Shown: one piece after another, positions 12,056 through 24,500 of the stretch | Numbering within the stretch: the stretch's first letter is position 1 | How the letters are laid out: each line of letters begins with the position of its first letter | DNA from: Monarcha castaneiventris obscurior | Lineage: Eukaryota > Chordata > Aves > Passeriformes > Monarchidae | Direction: 5' to 3' | Assembly (NCBI GenBank): GCA_026261815.1 | Contig: JAMPIT010000269.1 | Coordinates: 1,054,001-1,118,000, forward strand | Length of the DNA stretch: 64,000 bases | Translations under genes and position numbers: made by a program | Notes under the pieces: model-generated | What the model was told of the DNA's origin: nothing | The model's input: the letters and a program-made list of their open reading frames with translations, nothing else | Database searches by the model: none

Positions 12056-12135
12056 GGGATGGGATGGGATGGGATGGGATGGGATGGGATGGGATGGGAT
12101 GGGATGGGATGGGATGGGATGGGATGGGATGGGAT
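12056..12135. repeat. (GGGAT)16 pentanucleotide array
   Basis: Sixteen perfect GGGAT units run without interruption. Every unit supplies a GGG run separated by only two bases (AT), so any four neighbouring units fit a G-quadruplex with very short loops. The absence of mutations suggests a young and probably length-variable array. Methionine/glycine/tryptophan-rich plus-strand frames and proline/serine/histidine-rich minus-strand frames across it are repeat artefacts. Confidence 0.97.
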
Positions 12136-12142
12136 CCAAGGA

Positions 12143-12203
12143 GACACGCCTGGCACGGGACACGCCTGGCACGGGACACGCCTGGCATGGGACATGCCTG
12201 GCA
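12143..12203. repeat. 16-bp tandem repeat, about 3.8 copies
   Basis: The unit is GACACGCCTGGCACGG, with a third copy carrying CATGG and a partial fourth copy reading GACATGCCTGGCA. It starts 7 bases after the GGGAT array ends, so two unrelated tandem arrays are nearly adjacent. Confidence 0.9.
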
Positions 12204-12442
12204 GCCCAAAGCCACCAGCTCTGCGTCTCCTCACGTCTCCTCTCCTCCTGCTGCCCGGGTTCACCTCCCAGGGGAGATCAGAGCAGGAATCAGCGCTGAC
12301 CTCTCGCCCCGCGCCTGCTCCCAGCCCTCCCAAAGATGCTAATTAAAGCATCCCAGCCCAGCACGGCCCCTCTCCTGCTGCTGCAGAGCCCTTCTGCTCC
12401 TGAGCATGCCCTGAGCAGCCCCAGGAAAGGCTCAGACCACCC

Positions 12443-12454
12443 ACACCAGGGGGC
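12443..12454 (+). promoter_or_regulatory. Possible CTCF-type core motif
   Basis: ACACCAGGGGGC reproduces the core of the vertebrate CTCF motif (CCACCAGGGGGCGC) with one upstream mismatch, but the downstream GC is replaced by TG. A single partial motif is weak evidence of occupancy. Confidence 0.25.
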
Positions 12455-13269
12455 TGCCCATTTACACCAGTGCAGGTCACAGCCACGCTGGCCAGAGGCG
12501 TTCCCTGTGCACAGTTACTGGCACAATTACTCCCTGAAGCATCAACAGCTTTCATGTTTCACCAGGAAATTCGGAGCAGGAAGCACAGAGATACTGAGAA
12601 TCCAGCTAATGCCACGAGAAAAGGTCACAGAGGAAGCTGAGATCACAAGCAGTGTCAGGATTATCCCTCTTCCATCTCTATTTCAGCTCTGTTTTTTTAT
12701 AAAAAGCAAAGTCTGCGGAAACTCGAAGCTTAATACTGAAAGGTAGATGCTCATCTACACCAACACCACCGCCCTTGGAGCACCAATCTTTGAATCTAAA
12801 CCTCTCTGTGAACCTCACACTTGATCCCACACTTTGATTTAGTAAAGAATGATATGCACAGCATCATCTGCAGCTTTAGAGAGGTTCTGTAAAGGGATTT
12901 TTAGCAAAGGCAGTGAACGGCTCTGCAGAAATTGCCTCCCCTCAGGTGGAACTGAAGCAGGATCCTGTGAGCAGTACCAGCACCCCCAGAGCTGACCCTG
13001 GAAGGGCTGACTGTTGCACACCAACTTCTGAATGTGTTTAACCCAAATTCTCCCTGCTCTGATGAATTAACTGTTCCTCACTGGAGAGCCACTGGGAGCC
13101 TGTTTGGGAAAATAAATATCCCAATAAAAATCCCACCAACAATAACCCCTCCAATCCATTAAACAGTTAAAAAGCTTAATCAGTGATTTTCCCCCCCCGC
13201 CTCTTCTCTTGTCAGCAGCTCTTCAGAGGAAATAAACATTCCATGAGCCCCTTTTGTAAATTGAGTACA

Positions 13270-13770
13270 AGCAAGGCTTTCTTGTTTTTGGGGTTTTTTT
13301 AATAACAATCCCCCAACAAATAATTTTAAAAAGACAGGCCCACACTGGGATGAAATTTATTCTTCAGGCTTGCACCTTATCCCACTTAATTACTCCACAG
13401 GAGTAAATTCCCTCTTAATGGCAGCTGCCAACCAATGACCTTTACATCACAATTTTTCCCAAACTTCTGAGAGGGCCCCAGATTTCCTGAAGGTAACGCT
13501 AAGCTGGTGTTCAGGTGATGCCATCCAAAGCGATGGTGCTGCATAATTGTTCTCATGAGATCGTTCCCAGTGAGATCCTGATGCTTTATTTACACTCCTG
13601 GGTGGACAAACCTTTGTGGAAGTGCAGAACGAGTAATGAAATAACGTAACTCTGATGTTCCAAACTGCAGGGAGGAAGAAAGCATTTCCAGCATATTCCT
13701 CATGTTAAAAGCCAATTTTCCATTTTCATTGCAGTCAGTTCTTTGTAAAACACGTTAATCACCCATCACA
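13270..13770. promoter_or_regulatory. Candidate conserved non-coding block
   Basis: AT-rich unique sequence with AACAAATAATTTTAAAA, CTTAATTACTCC, GTAAATTCCCTCTTAATGG and ATAATTG words and no repeat signature. Several TAATTA-like cores within 500 bases suit a homeodomain-responsive element. There is no coding evidence. Confidence 0.2.
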
Positions 13771-16598
13771 CGGGCGTCAGGGTATCCAAGGGAACCCCGA
13801 GCTGGGATCTCATTCCAGGCTGCCCAGGTACCACAAAAAATCATCTTGAGCTCCCAAACAACACAGAAACCAGAGAGGGTGAGGAGGGAAGAGCAACTGG
13901 TGAGTAAATCGGGCAGGAGCAGCCCCGGATTGCAGAGTTATTCCTCGTCTGCCTCACACCCAGAGCCAGGTGATTACAGGAACAGATGTAGAGCTCTGCA
14001 AAGCCAATGAATCAATGCACAGTTAAATTACACAGCCTGTGAAAATCAATGCAAGCACAAGATGTAACACCGGGATATAAAAATCCTGCAAACAATAAAT
14101 AAAGCAGAGCCATATTTAGGGACTGCCTTGTTATTTATCTGAAGCAGGGCTTGGGCACATTGTTCACACCTGAGCAAAGCACTGCCCAACAATGAAAGCC
14201 CACAATGCACCTCTCCCATCTCCCATTTCCCCCTTAAATGCCAAATATCCTCACATTTACAGCAATTTCCTTTATACACCTCACAGTTTCTGAAGGCAGC
14301 ACCCTCCCCTTGTTCCTCTTCCCGAGAGGCCAGTGCAGGATAACAATTCCCTGAGGATCAGCGCTGGAGAAGCCTGGCAATCAAATCAGCCCAAACGAGG
14401 CACCCACTTCAGGTGCAACACCTCCAGCATCTCAGAGTTATTGTTTTAAATCCTGCTTTTTCTTCGCTTCTATTTCTTTGTCAAGACAAAGGAAGAGAAA
14501 GAGAGCTGCAGTCAAATTAATGTGTATTTATAGCAGGCATTGATTGCACTATTTATTCATGCTCTTTCTGGCAACTCAAATCAGCCCCGTGTCCTTAAGG
14601 GGCTCAATTTCCTCCTCACTGATCACCTGGAGCATTTTCCTGAACTCTGAGCAGCTCTGTGGCCACACTGATTGGGCTGGGACAACTCCTGTCCTCACAC
14701 CTCCATCCCTCTCAGTGCTCCTGGAGAGGCCACGAGCTTCCTGCAGGACATCTGAAGGATTTTCTGCTGCTCTGCTTGCAGAAGGCAGCGTTCAGAGCCA
14801 TTTCCCCCATCCCACAGGGAATGGCCAGAGGGAGGTTTGGGGTTCCTGGGTAATCCCCAGCCGAGCTGTGAGATGCAGATTGAAGCCACACCAGGCCCCT
14901 TTTCCGTGTCTCTGTAGCACAGACTCATTTTCCAGGTTCAGAAGCCTCTGGAAGGTTGCCCAAGGAAGAAAGGACGGATTTTTCAGCAGCTCTGGTCCAG
15001 CCCCCCAGGGCTGCAGGGTGGCAGTGGCTGCCCAGCCCCGGCCCCAGCGGGAGCAGCAGTGCAGAATCCCAGTTTTCTGCGGCTCCCGAGGCCTGGAGCA
15101 GCAAACACTTTGTCCAGCCCAAAGCTGCAGGGCTGAGGCTCAGCACCAGTGGCTGCTCCTTCGCCCCACTCAGCCCTCACCCCCCAAACCCCACAGGTGC
15201 CATCCCCTGCTCGGCAGAGCTCCTGGAGCCTGTCCTCATTATCGTTTCATGAGCTGCAGGGTTTAAGGCTTGTTTGTGTTACAGCTGCTGGCGTTCAGGT
15301 AACACTTACCCCGAAGCTTTCATAAAACTTTCAGAGCTGCTATTATTTTTAACCTGCTGCCAGAGGCGAATCTTCCAGGAGGAGCCACCGAGTTCTCCTG
15401 GCAGGACAGGACTCTGTGTCCTCACCAGGGCCAGAGAGGTGCAAACCTCCCCCTCCTGGTGCCACCAGGGCAGAACTTTGGCTCACTGCTGACCCACCCA
15501 GATCCACCGACAGCAACTTTTAGGGAGAAAAATGACAGGAGAATTGAGCAGCTCCCCACGTGACAGCGGGGATGTTCTTATCCATCCTGGGTTAATACCT
15601 CCTGCTCTTGTTATGAGCCACTCTCAGATCCTCCAAATTCATCATTTAATTCCAACTGCCCTGCAGAAATAGCAGGTTCTTTTGAAAACTCAATTTGAAA
15701 GATCATTAAAACATACAAAAGACTTTGTCTGCTGGGGGAAAAAAAAAAACAAACCCTGCGTGTACAGAGGAGGGGGGAGAGGAGAGCTCACACATGGAAA
15801 ATGACAGCGCTTTCCACCTGAACCTCTTCAGCTGGAGTTGCTAAGTAACCATGACACACCACTGTGAGTTCTGTGCAGCCCCTGCTCTGAGCCTGACACG
15901 CTGATGAATTCTGCCTCGTGCCCAACCTGCGCCGTCAGGGCTCTGAACACTTCAGCCTTTACCTGCACAGGAAGGGAGGAGCAACAAAACAAAACAAACC
16001 CAGAAAACCCACAAACCAAACCCCGAACCCATCTATCATTTATAAATTGAGTTTTATTACCAGGCTGCCATATTTAGACAGGAAACCAAACTCCCTTCTC
16101 ACAGAGAAGGTGATCTATGCAGCGGCTTCTCCCTCTAATGCCTGAGCCTCCCACAGCAGTAAATCCATTTCTCCGGCCTCCAAAGGATGCACATTTAATT
16201 ACGGATCCTGGGTGGCAGCGTTTGGAAAGAGACAGTGAAAGAAAAGCCTCCCTTGCCTCTGCTCTGGCCTCTGAGAAGCCCCATTGCCATGGGAGGGAGT
16301 GTGAGGAATTCAGCAGAGACCCATCCCTGTATCAGTGCTCTCCTGAACCAAACTCTGGATCTCTGTACACCAAGGACTGCCCCTGCCCTGTGACAGCTGA
16401 GCAGGACATTAATTAACACAGGGAGCAATAATCATTGGGTGATTATTCACCATCACAGCTCGGGGAGAGCCAGGCAGGGCTCCCAGTGTGACTGCACTGC
16501 TTACAGGGATCCTGGATGGAAGGAAAGGTTCACAGGCCCAAACTTCTGCTCACTAACGCAGCCGGGACCGCAGAATTGGCTGTGAGCTCCCACCTCGT

Positions 16599-16675
16599 GT
16601 TTCCCAGAGAAATCCTCCCTTTTTCCAAAGAAATCCTCAATTTTCCCAAAGAAACCCTCTCGTTTCTCCCGAACC
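16599..16675. repeat. Degenerate 20-21-bp tandem repeat, about 3.5 copies
   Basis: Successive copies read approximately TTTCCCAGAGAAATCCTCCC, then TTTTCCAAAGAAATCCTCAA, then a copy with AAACCCTCTCG, then a truncated fourth. Copy divergence indicates an older array than the other minisatellites here. Confidence 0.75.
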
Positions 16676-18002
16676 ACCCGTAACAAAAACAGAATCCCCT
16701 TTGTGTTCCCATTGTAATGCAATTGTGTCTTGTTTGCTAAGTGCAATTTGACTTGATTGACTAATTAGGCACTGCAGATTACCGGTCTTGGAGCAATCAA
16801 TCTGTCTGGTGACATTAAATATTTCGTCTTTTAACTCTGAGGAACTTTTTGGGAGACCAGAGGCTGCCACCTGAGGCATCTCCACACGGCCAAGGGTCAC
16901 CAGGGGACACTCCCTCGTTGGTGGTGACCTCTGGCATTCAGTGCCTGCTGTGTCTGAGTTCTGCTTCTTCGTCTGCATCCGATTTCCATCAGATATGCAC
17001 AATAACCCAAGGAAATTATTCTTCCTCCTCACTGTGAGTGCACTGAGAGGTTCCCAAGTACTTCATCTAATGCCTTACACTTGTTTTACCTGCCCCCCCC
17101 TCCGTGTTCTATCCTTGCAAACACGGAGTACACGGCATTAAATCCTCAGCACAGATGCTGCAAATCACCTGAGCTCGGGTGTGTTTTGTGCATCTCCTTG
17201 GGGTAATGAAGGAGCTCAGAAAAGAAATAATTCATTTACAGCAGCTGCAGGTGAGAGCCACAAGGTGCCTTTAACTCAGCAGAGCTGGGGATGCACGCAG
17301 GTACCAAACTGTGCAGTGCTGAGCACGCTGCAGTCCTTGACTGCCTTAATGTTAAATTAATTAATCAAAAGATAATTAAACATCCCGGACATACTTGTGT
17401 TCAATAAGTGGGACATGCCTGGTTTTCCTCCACGTGAATTCCTCCTGATGAAGCACTTTCTGCTGCACCACAGAAATAAAACCGAGTCTCTTGGTGATTC
17501 AGTGCAGATCCAGCAATTAATTCCTCTTCTCCGAGATTTTGTTTTAGAAGTTCAGTTTCACGAAGGAAGAAAAAAAAACTTAATTTAAATCTCTGTGTGA
17601 TAACTGATAATGATTTTATTTCGCTCCCACTGGGGCAGGATGGAAGTGTATTTTAGGCCAAACCCAGTGTGGTTACTCTAAATACCTTCAGTGCTCAAGT
17701 GAAGGTTGCAGATAAAGGGGGGATGGCTGCTCCTTCTTTATCCCCCTTCACCTTCACATAAATCAGCTTTTGGAGGTCTCCTGGTCATGGCAGAGCTCTC
17801 CAGCTTCTCTTCTGGGTGGAACACACTTCTGGCTGCCTTCACCACTCCAACGCTTCCTGGGGACACATTTTCCTTTTCTCTGGATTAAAAACTAGAATAG
17901 TTGCAAGCCAGCGAAGTGTAACTGGAGAGAAGTTTAGCCCAGCAAAGTTTATGATCAGAACAGGCAGGTGGAAATGGATCAAAACCTTCTGGGTGAGGCA
18001 AA

Positions 18003-18050
18003 GGGATGTGAAAGGGGCACTGAACAGGGATGTGAAAGGGGCACTGAACG
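18003..18050. repeat. 24-bp direct tandem duplication
   Basis: Two head-to-tail copies of a unit beginning GGGATGTGAAAGGGGCACTG differ only in the last base (A against G). The unit length is divisible by three, so the duplication leaves overlapping frames open, but no gene is implied. Confidence 0.9.
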
Positions 18051-18442
18051 GGGCGTTTGAGCCCAGCCGCCTGCTGCTGGCTTTGCTCTGCTTTCAGGAG
18101 GAGAGATCCCGATGTGGGAAAAGCTGGGTTGCTCTGCCAGATCAGATTCCTTCATTTGTATCAACAGTTCCTCTGTGCCTGCGTTTCCTAACTGCCGACG
18201 TCCCCACAACAATTAAATCAGCCACATCTTGCGGGGCTGCTCAGATTTACTCATTTCCAGACAGCTGTTTCTTCTGATACTTTTCCTGGTGCTTAATGAG
18301 AAAATTCCCTTCAAAGCAGCAGGGCCAGGATGAGGAGACAAACCCACCTGCACCACAGTGAGCTCTGCGCCCCGTTTTCCTCAGGATCTGGTGTAAAGAC
18401 ACACGAACTGTAAATGAAAACATTTACAGAGCGTGTCCAGAG

Positions 18443-18519
18443 CAGCAACCACAGGATTTGGGAAGCAATCACAGGATTTGGGAAGCAATCACAGGATTCT
18501 GAAAGCAATCACGGGATTT
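18443..18519. repeat. 20-bp tandem repeat, about 3.8 copies
   Basis: The unit ACAGGATTTGGGAAGCAATC occurs at 18,451-18,470 and again perfectly at 18,471-18,490. A third copy (ACAGGATTCTGAAAGCAATC) and partial flanking copies follow the same 20-base period. Confidence 0.92.
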
Positions 18520-21500
18520 TTTTCATCAGTCTCTGGGTGCAGCCCAAGCCACGATTGTGCTGCTGTGTGTTTGCTGCAGCCCAGGCCAGGCCCCGGGACA
18601 GGAGCTGCGGAACCAGGCCGGGGCTGAGGACTGAAAGCAGAGCAGGAGCAGGGTGGGAGTTCATCGCCCCAGCCTCAAACAGAGCCCTGGCACGGGGAGC
18701 TGCCAGGGAAAGCCAATCCCTCAGCCCCTCAGCTCCTCAGCTCCCCAGCTGCAGACCCAGGGCACTGCACAGGGCTGGGTGCTGAGGAGTTAAAGCTCAG
18801 CCCCCAGGCCGAGCCCTGCCCTGGGCACATCTCGCGCCCCAGCCCTGATCCCGGCAGGACCAAACCCCGGATCTGTCCCACCCCAGCGTTTCCTGAAACA
18901 CAAAACACCGACCCAGCTCTGCCATTTACCTGCCACCCGCTGCTGGCAGTGAGCTGGGCTCAGCCCGAGCATCCCTGGCATTCTCGGGTAGAACAACAAA
19001 TTCCAGCCCATCCATTACCGGTGTTTGCCCCCCTCCCCTCAGTTTGTATCCCTGGGTTTCATCTGTAACCGGGATGTTTTGCTGTAGTTTCATCAGGTTT
19101 TATTAACAACGTCTTCTAATTGACCCGGCTTCAAATTCGGTGCTGCAATCACGTGAGTGGCTCCTCGTTAAGCATTCCCTGTTTTTGGGTATCAGGATCT
19201 GCCATTCCCTCCGGCCCCAGAAAATCTGATACACCTGCAGTGCTTGTACCTAACCACACACTTCCAGACTGAACAGCCAAAAAGATAAACTATTTTCCGT
19301 TCCAACAGCAAGGAAAAAAAAAAAAAGGCAGAGGAAAATAAAAGGTACTGCTCTAATCCAAGGAAATGTGTGCAGCTGGATCAGCGTTTCTATAAAAAAA
19401 AAATAAAGCTAAAGCGACAGTAAAAAGCCTTGCCTTGCGCTAAATTTATGTAAATAACAAAGGCAAGAAAATGAATATTCATGTGCCACGTGCTGCTTAA
19501 TGGGCTCCTGCCGTATGTTCCAGGAGTTGTGCCCGGAGCCGGGCACTTGGAGCTCCGAGGGCTCTGCAGGGGCTGGGCAGAGCCTCTCCCACCCCTGCAG
19601 CAGCAGGGAAATCTCTGGAGCCAGGCTTGGGCAAAAGGAGCTTTTCGCAGACCTGGGGCTGTGCCTCCAACCTTGGCAGGGCCCTGTCGGAGTCATTAGG
19701 GGTGGAAAAACCTCCCCCAACCACCGAGTCCAGCCCCAGTGGGCACCGAGGGCTCTGGCTCAGGGCTTCTGCTGCCTCTGGGACCAGGAATTCTTTTTTC
19801 TTTGTCCACAAGAAATAAGGCAGCAAAAAAGCGACCCTTGTGTTTACAATCAGAGCAATCACCGAAGGCCACGGGAGCCACAAAAAGAACTCAAATTTAG
19901 GCTGGCTAATCACAAAAATATTCCGAGTGCTCAAAATTCCTGATTATCAGGACAAGTGCTGCAGCAGCTAATACACAACCAGGCTCAATTAACCCTAATT
20001 AGTTCGGAGTCTTGCTGCAGAAGCCTTCATTAGCAGTTGCTGAATGGAGCGAGGAACATAAATAACATTTGGTTGGGAGCTGTACTTAAGAACCTCCTGG
20101 TGGATGAAGGAGAGGGGGAAAGGGAATGAACCTTTCCTTTGTGGGGACAGAGAGGGGCTGCTGCAGCCCCGTGTTGGTGCTGTAAATATTGATCTGACAC
20201 TAAAGCTCTGAAGGTGCCATCTACAAACCTGTTTTGAGGGGTTTATTTTTATAATTTGCTACAGGAATTCCCATTGAAACAGAGACTCAGATCGGGTTCT
20301 TCAACATCTCCCAAGAGCTTTCTTCAGTTTTGCTCTTTAGAAGCTCTGAACACATTCCTTTCCTGACAGGGTAGGAAAATGTTGCCGTTTAAAAGTTTCC
20401 TGGGACAGGTGGAAAATCTTTTCCACCTGCTCAGCTGATCCCCCTCCCTGTCCAGCCGTGATTGAGCTGAGGTTGTGTTCAGTGAGGAAATCCACCCATC
20501 CCTCCTCTCTGAACTGCTTTTATTTGGGTTTAAAAGCTGCAGGGACGGAGGTTTGGTGTATTGTGTTACCCCTGGTGAGAGGCCACAGAAGGAGAGGAGG
20601 GAGCCCCAAATGTTCCCAGAGATGCTGCTGGGAGGAGGATGCTGCTCTGCCCCAGAAACTGTAAAACCCTTCCAGCCCCCAAAGACCCCCCCCTCTGCCT
20701 TTAGCCTGACTTCCTGCGCTGTTTTCCTGCTTTTTCCCCCAGCTGAGGGCACATCCCTGGTCCGGAGCTGCCTGCACATCATTTCCAGGCACAGAAATTC
20801 CCCAGGAGGGAGCGATGCCACCTGCACCCTCCTCACTGCTCCAGCTCCACTCATCCCGATGCCCTTTCCTTAATCCCATTCAAGGCTTTTGCAGATCTCC
20901 TGAAAGCAGCAAATGAAGAGGTTTCATGAGATAAAATCTGCTTTTACCAACTTCAGGTTTCAGCTTCCTTTGTGCTGCCCCTTTGCTGGGGTTTAGGTGC
21001 TGAAGCACAGCGAGTGCTCGCCACTGGCCAGGGAGGTGTGCCCTGGGCAAGGCTCCTTTCAGCCTTTCTGATGTCCAGGGGTTCTTTAGAGCCCTCCTCA
21101 GTTCCCACTGCACAGAGGGCTGCTTGGAAAAGGCTTCAGACACATTAACTCCGTATCTGAGACCCTCCAGTGCCACCCAGCTCCCGATCCCTCTGTCTGG
21201 GTTTTTACAAGCCGGAGCCTCCTGATTTTCCCACTGGATTTTAAACATTAACACCAAGGACACCATCAACGCACAGACCTGGGCTTTTCCTGCTGGTCCC
21301 GATTCCCCTGTGCTTGTTCCAGGCTGGAATTAATGAGCTCAGGCTCTAAATATGAAATTTGGGTGACTCTGGGTGACCTTGGGCTCAAATCCAGAGTGTA
21401 AGGGGTGATCTGTGCTCCCTCAGCCTCTCCCCCCTTGCCAGCCTCTGCCTCTCGCCTGATCCACATCTCCCAGTTCTGCACAGACAGTTCCAGGCTTTGC

Positions 21501-24500
21501 TCTTCTCCCCTCTCCTGTGACTGAGCTTTATGGAATCAGCAAACGACCCACTTAACGTTTAGTGTACCTTCACTGATGAATTTTTAAACCAGACACAAAT
21601 TTTACACCTGTTTTCATTTCACAGGCGCCCATTAAAAAAAAACCCCAACTTCTGTGATGTTAATGCAACTTCAGACATGACTGAAATGTGCTGTGCTGCC
21701 TGCTCTGCACATTTCCATTTGATATTCTCAGGAACAGTCGATTAAAATAGCTCAGGAAAAAAGTCCACTGTAAAAAAAATACGAACAACATTCTGTCATT
21801 AACTGCAGTAATACATTCTACCATTAACGGCAGCCTGCAGTCAAAAGTAAATGGAAAGTTAGTGCTGCCCACCCTGAGCCAAGATGCAGTTAAACACAAG
21901 TGTCAGTAATTCCATGTATTTACTTGTTATAACAGAAATAGCTGCGAATAGAAGTCAGGGAATCTTGGTTAATTCCCAGAGTCTGTCTTTTATTATCTGG
22001 CATAATCAGAACGGTCTCTGCAGGTCACAACTCCATTCTGCACAAAAACTGTTGTGCAAAGAGCAGAACCACCAGAGCCAGGTCCTCAAATGGATGCAGA
22101 TCTCTCCATCAGCACAGCTCCATTCCGTAAGCTCCATGCGGTGCAAAACTTGTACAAAAGGCATTTGAAAATCATCCTGGAGCTCCAAGATAAATCTGTG
22201 TGTTCTTAAGTTCAAATCCTCCTGGTACTGGTATTAAAGGAGAATTAGGTTTGCATTAATTGGAGCTTGAAAGATGCTCTGATAATGTTATTACAGTGAA
22301 AATGCAATTACGTGTGAGAATGTTTGAACAGTGGAATATTTTTCGTCTGAGTTTGATTTGTAACACTTACAAACATGCAATACATTGTTGGGAATATATT
22401 AAACTAAATCCAGATTCATTTACTACACTGAACCCTCCCTGTTCAGACGCTGCACCTCCTTGCAGAGATCATTCAAGGGCTGCAGGAATTACCAATGACA
22501 CCCTCTGAGTTCCTTCCTCTGCTTCTCTTTTTGTGCTGCAGAGCTGCCCCAAAGCTCAGCCGAGGGGCTGGAATTGTCACTGCGGGTCCCAGCCCGGGGG
22601 CAAACCCCAGCTCGGGCCCTCAGCACGCCCCAGGTGCTGCAGGAAGCCCCCGTGCTACCTTCAGAACACACGAACTTCGTTAATTCTGGGGTTTAATTGG
22701 GGCAGGACAGCGCCAGGGCTCCACCAGCAGCTCTGGAGAGGTTTTGTGCCACAGCAGCTCCAGCAAATCCCACGTTCAGTGGATGATGAAGCCCGGGGCC
22801 GTGGTTCAATCAGTCGCTCCCCATTTGGCTCTGGATAAATCGCTCTGCTCACTTCCATTGACCTTTTCAGGGAGGAGGATTTAGGGGCCCCACGAGTGCC
22901 CCGTGTTTGCAGCAGGAGTTCCATGGCTGCGGTGCTCCCGAAGGTGCCAGGATTGCTCTGGGGACAAGGATCTCCCTTCCCAATGGGAAAGGGCAGCAGG
23001 GATGTGGGGAAGGCTCAGCCCTGCAGCTGAGCAGGGCCAGAGCTCAGCACAGGCATATCAGCGAGGAGGACACAGGATGGGAGCACAGGAGCTGCTCCAG
23101 GGATGAGTTCCAGGGGTCTCCATGGCCTGGCAGGAGTGAGGGAAGCAGGAATGAGCTCAGAGGAACCCGGATAAGCCAGGCAGCAGCTCCTTGAGCCCTC
23201 CGTGTTCTCATTAGTTCCGAGGACAGGCAGAGGTGCTCTGAAGGAGGAGCTGCACCACAGCCAGAGCAGCCAAAGGAACACCTTTCCCAGGCAGAATTGC
23301 TCAGTTTTCCTCAGGTGCTCCCAGGCAAACCTTTGGTGTGCACTTCCAGCTTAAACCGATGGCTTAACTGGGCTTCTCTTCAGTTAAACAAAAATAAGCT
23401 TAAGGTAAAATGTCAGGGAAGGCACTTGTCAGGTTAATTAACTGCCTTTAATCACGTCTCGCTGTGTGAGCAGGTAACATCTCCAACAACTCCATCTAAA
23501 CCCTCTAAAGCTTCTCACCCCCAGCAGCTCCTGCTGAGCCCAGGCTGTCCCCAGCAGAGCTTTGTCTGAGCACTTTGGGCAGCCAGGGAGTGCCAGGCAC
23601 GGCCCCAGCCAGGGCCACACCAGGGGTCTGGCTGTGCTCCCTCCGTTTGTCTGCACACAAACGATTCCCCAGCCCCGGTTCTCCCGTTTCCATGGAAGTT
23701 CCACGCATTGAGGTTTGCAGGAACCCAAGCAGGGATCATCCCCACGCTGCTCCAAGCTGCTTCTCCCCCTCCGTGAATAAAGGGTGAACTCAAACTGCTC
23801 CTCACAGACAGGGGAGTGGAAACGAGTTGCAGTCATTTCTTTGAGTGACAACCAAAAGTTTCATTTCTGTTCCGTGGCTACACTGGGGACTGCCAGATTT
23901 CCCTGGGAAAGTCACAATTCAACTGTGGTGACACAGCCCACAGGGAAAAACAACTTCTTCCACACAGAAACGCTCCCTGCCACCAGGAAAACACCTTGGA
24001 GGTCAGTCTGCAGAAAAAACACGCTTGGCAAGAATTCCAGCCCTGAGCACACTGGGTTTGAGGTGAATGGAAGAGCCTTGGCTGAAGCTCAGTGCTGGGT
24101 TCTCCGTTTCCATCTTCCAGGAGTTCAGTCACTGCTCCCACAAGCTGCGTCAGGCCCTCGCCAGCAGCCTAACAAGCCTCTTCCAAGGGGATTCATAATT
24201 AATGAACATGCGAGGTGGTGTCAGCTCTAATGATCTCTGACTTCCTCGATCTCTATTTATTTTCTGAGGCCTTCCCCGTGTGGTGGCTGCTGTCATCCCA
24301 CTCCAGCCCCAGTTTATAAATGGGATGTGACAGGGGGAAATGGAGCCTGCAGTGACTCTCTCACTGTGCAGCTCCTCAGCTGCACGGCAGGGAGCCCTGA
24401 GAGAACCCAAAAATGGGTCCTGAGCCCAAACCTGGGCAAGCCTGCTTGGCTTAATCTCCTAAACCCTGCAAAATAAAGCTCCGTTTACAAGCACAGAGAG

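Larger units (their letters stand above)
12204..18002. other. Unique non-coding sequence, no gene seen
   Basis: No gene could be supported. The content is mixed: GC-rich parts at 12.2-12.5 and 14.9-15.2 kb, AT-richer unique sequence at 13.0-14.3 kb, a run of 11 A at 15,739-15,749, and an A/C-rich low-complexity stretch at about 15,980-16,030. A possible CTCF-type core and a 20-bp degenerate repeat are listed separately. The longest plus-strand frame (14,544-15,266) begins at TTG and has no recognisable domain. Confidence 0.6.

Noticed and set aside
11833..12346. Frames with long MGWDGMGWD or SHPIPSHP repeats
   Set aside because: Artefacts of the GGGAT array.
14544..15266. 240-codon plus-strand open frame
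   Set aside because: TTG start and no recognisable domain or splice context.
20985..21010. GGTGCTGAA word resembling an RE1/NRSF half site
   Set aside because: The other half is at a non-canonical spacing and poorly matched.
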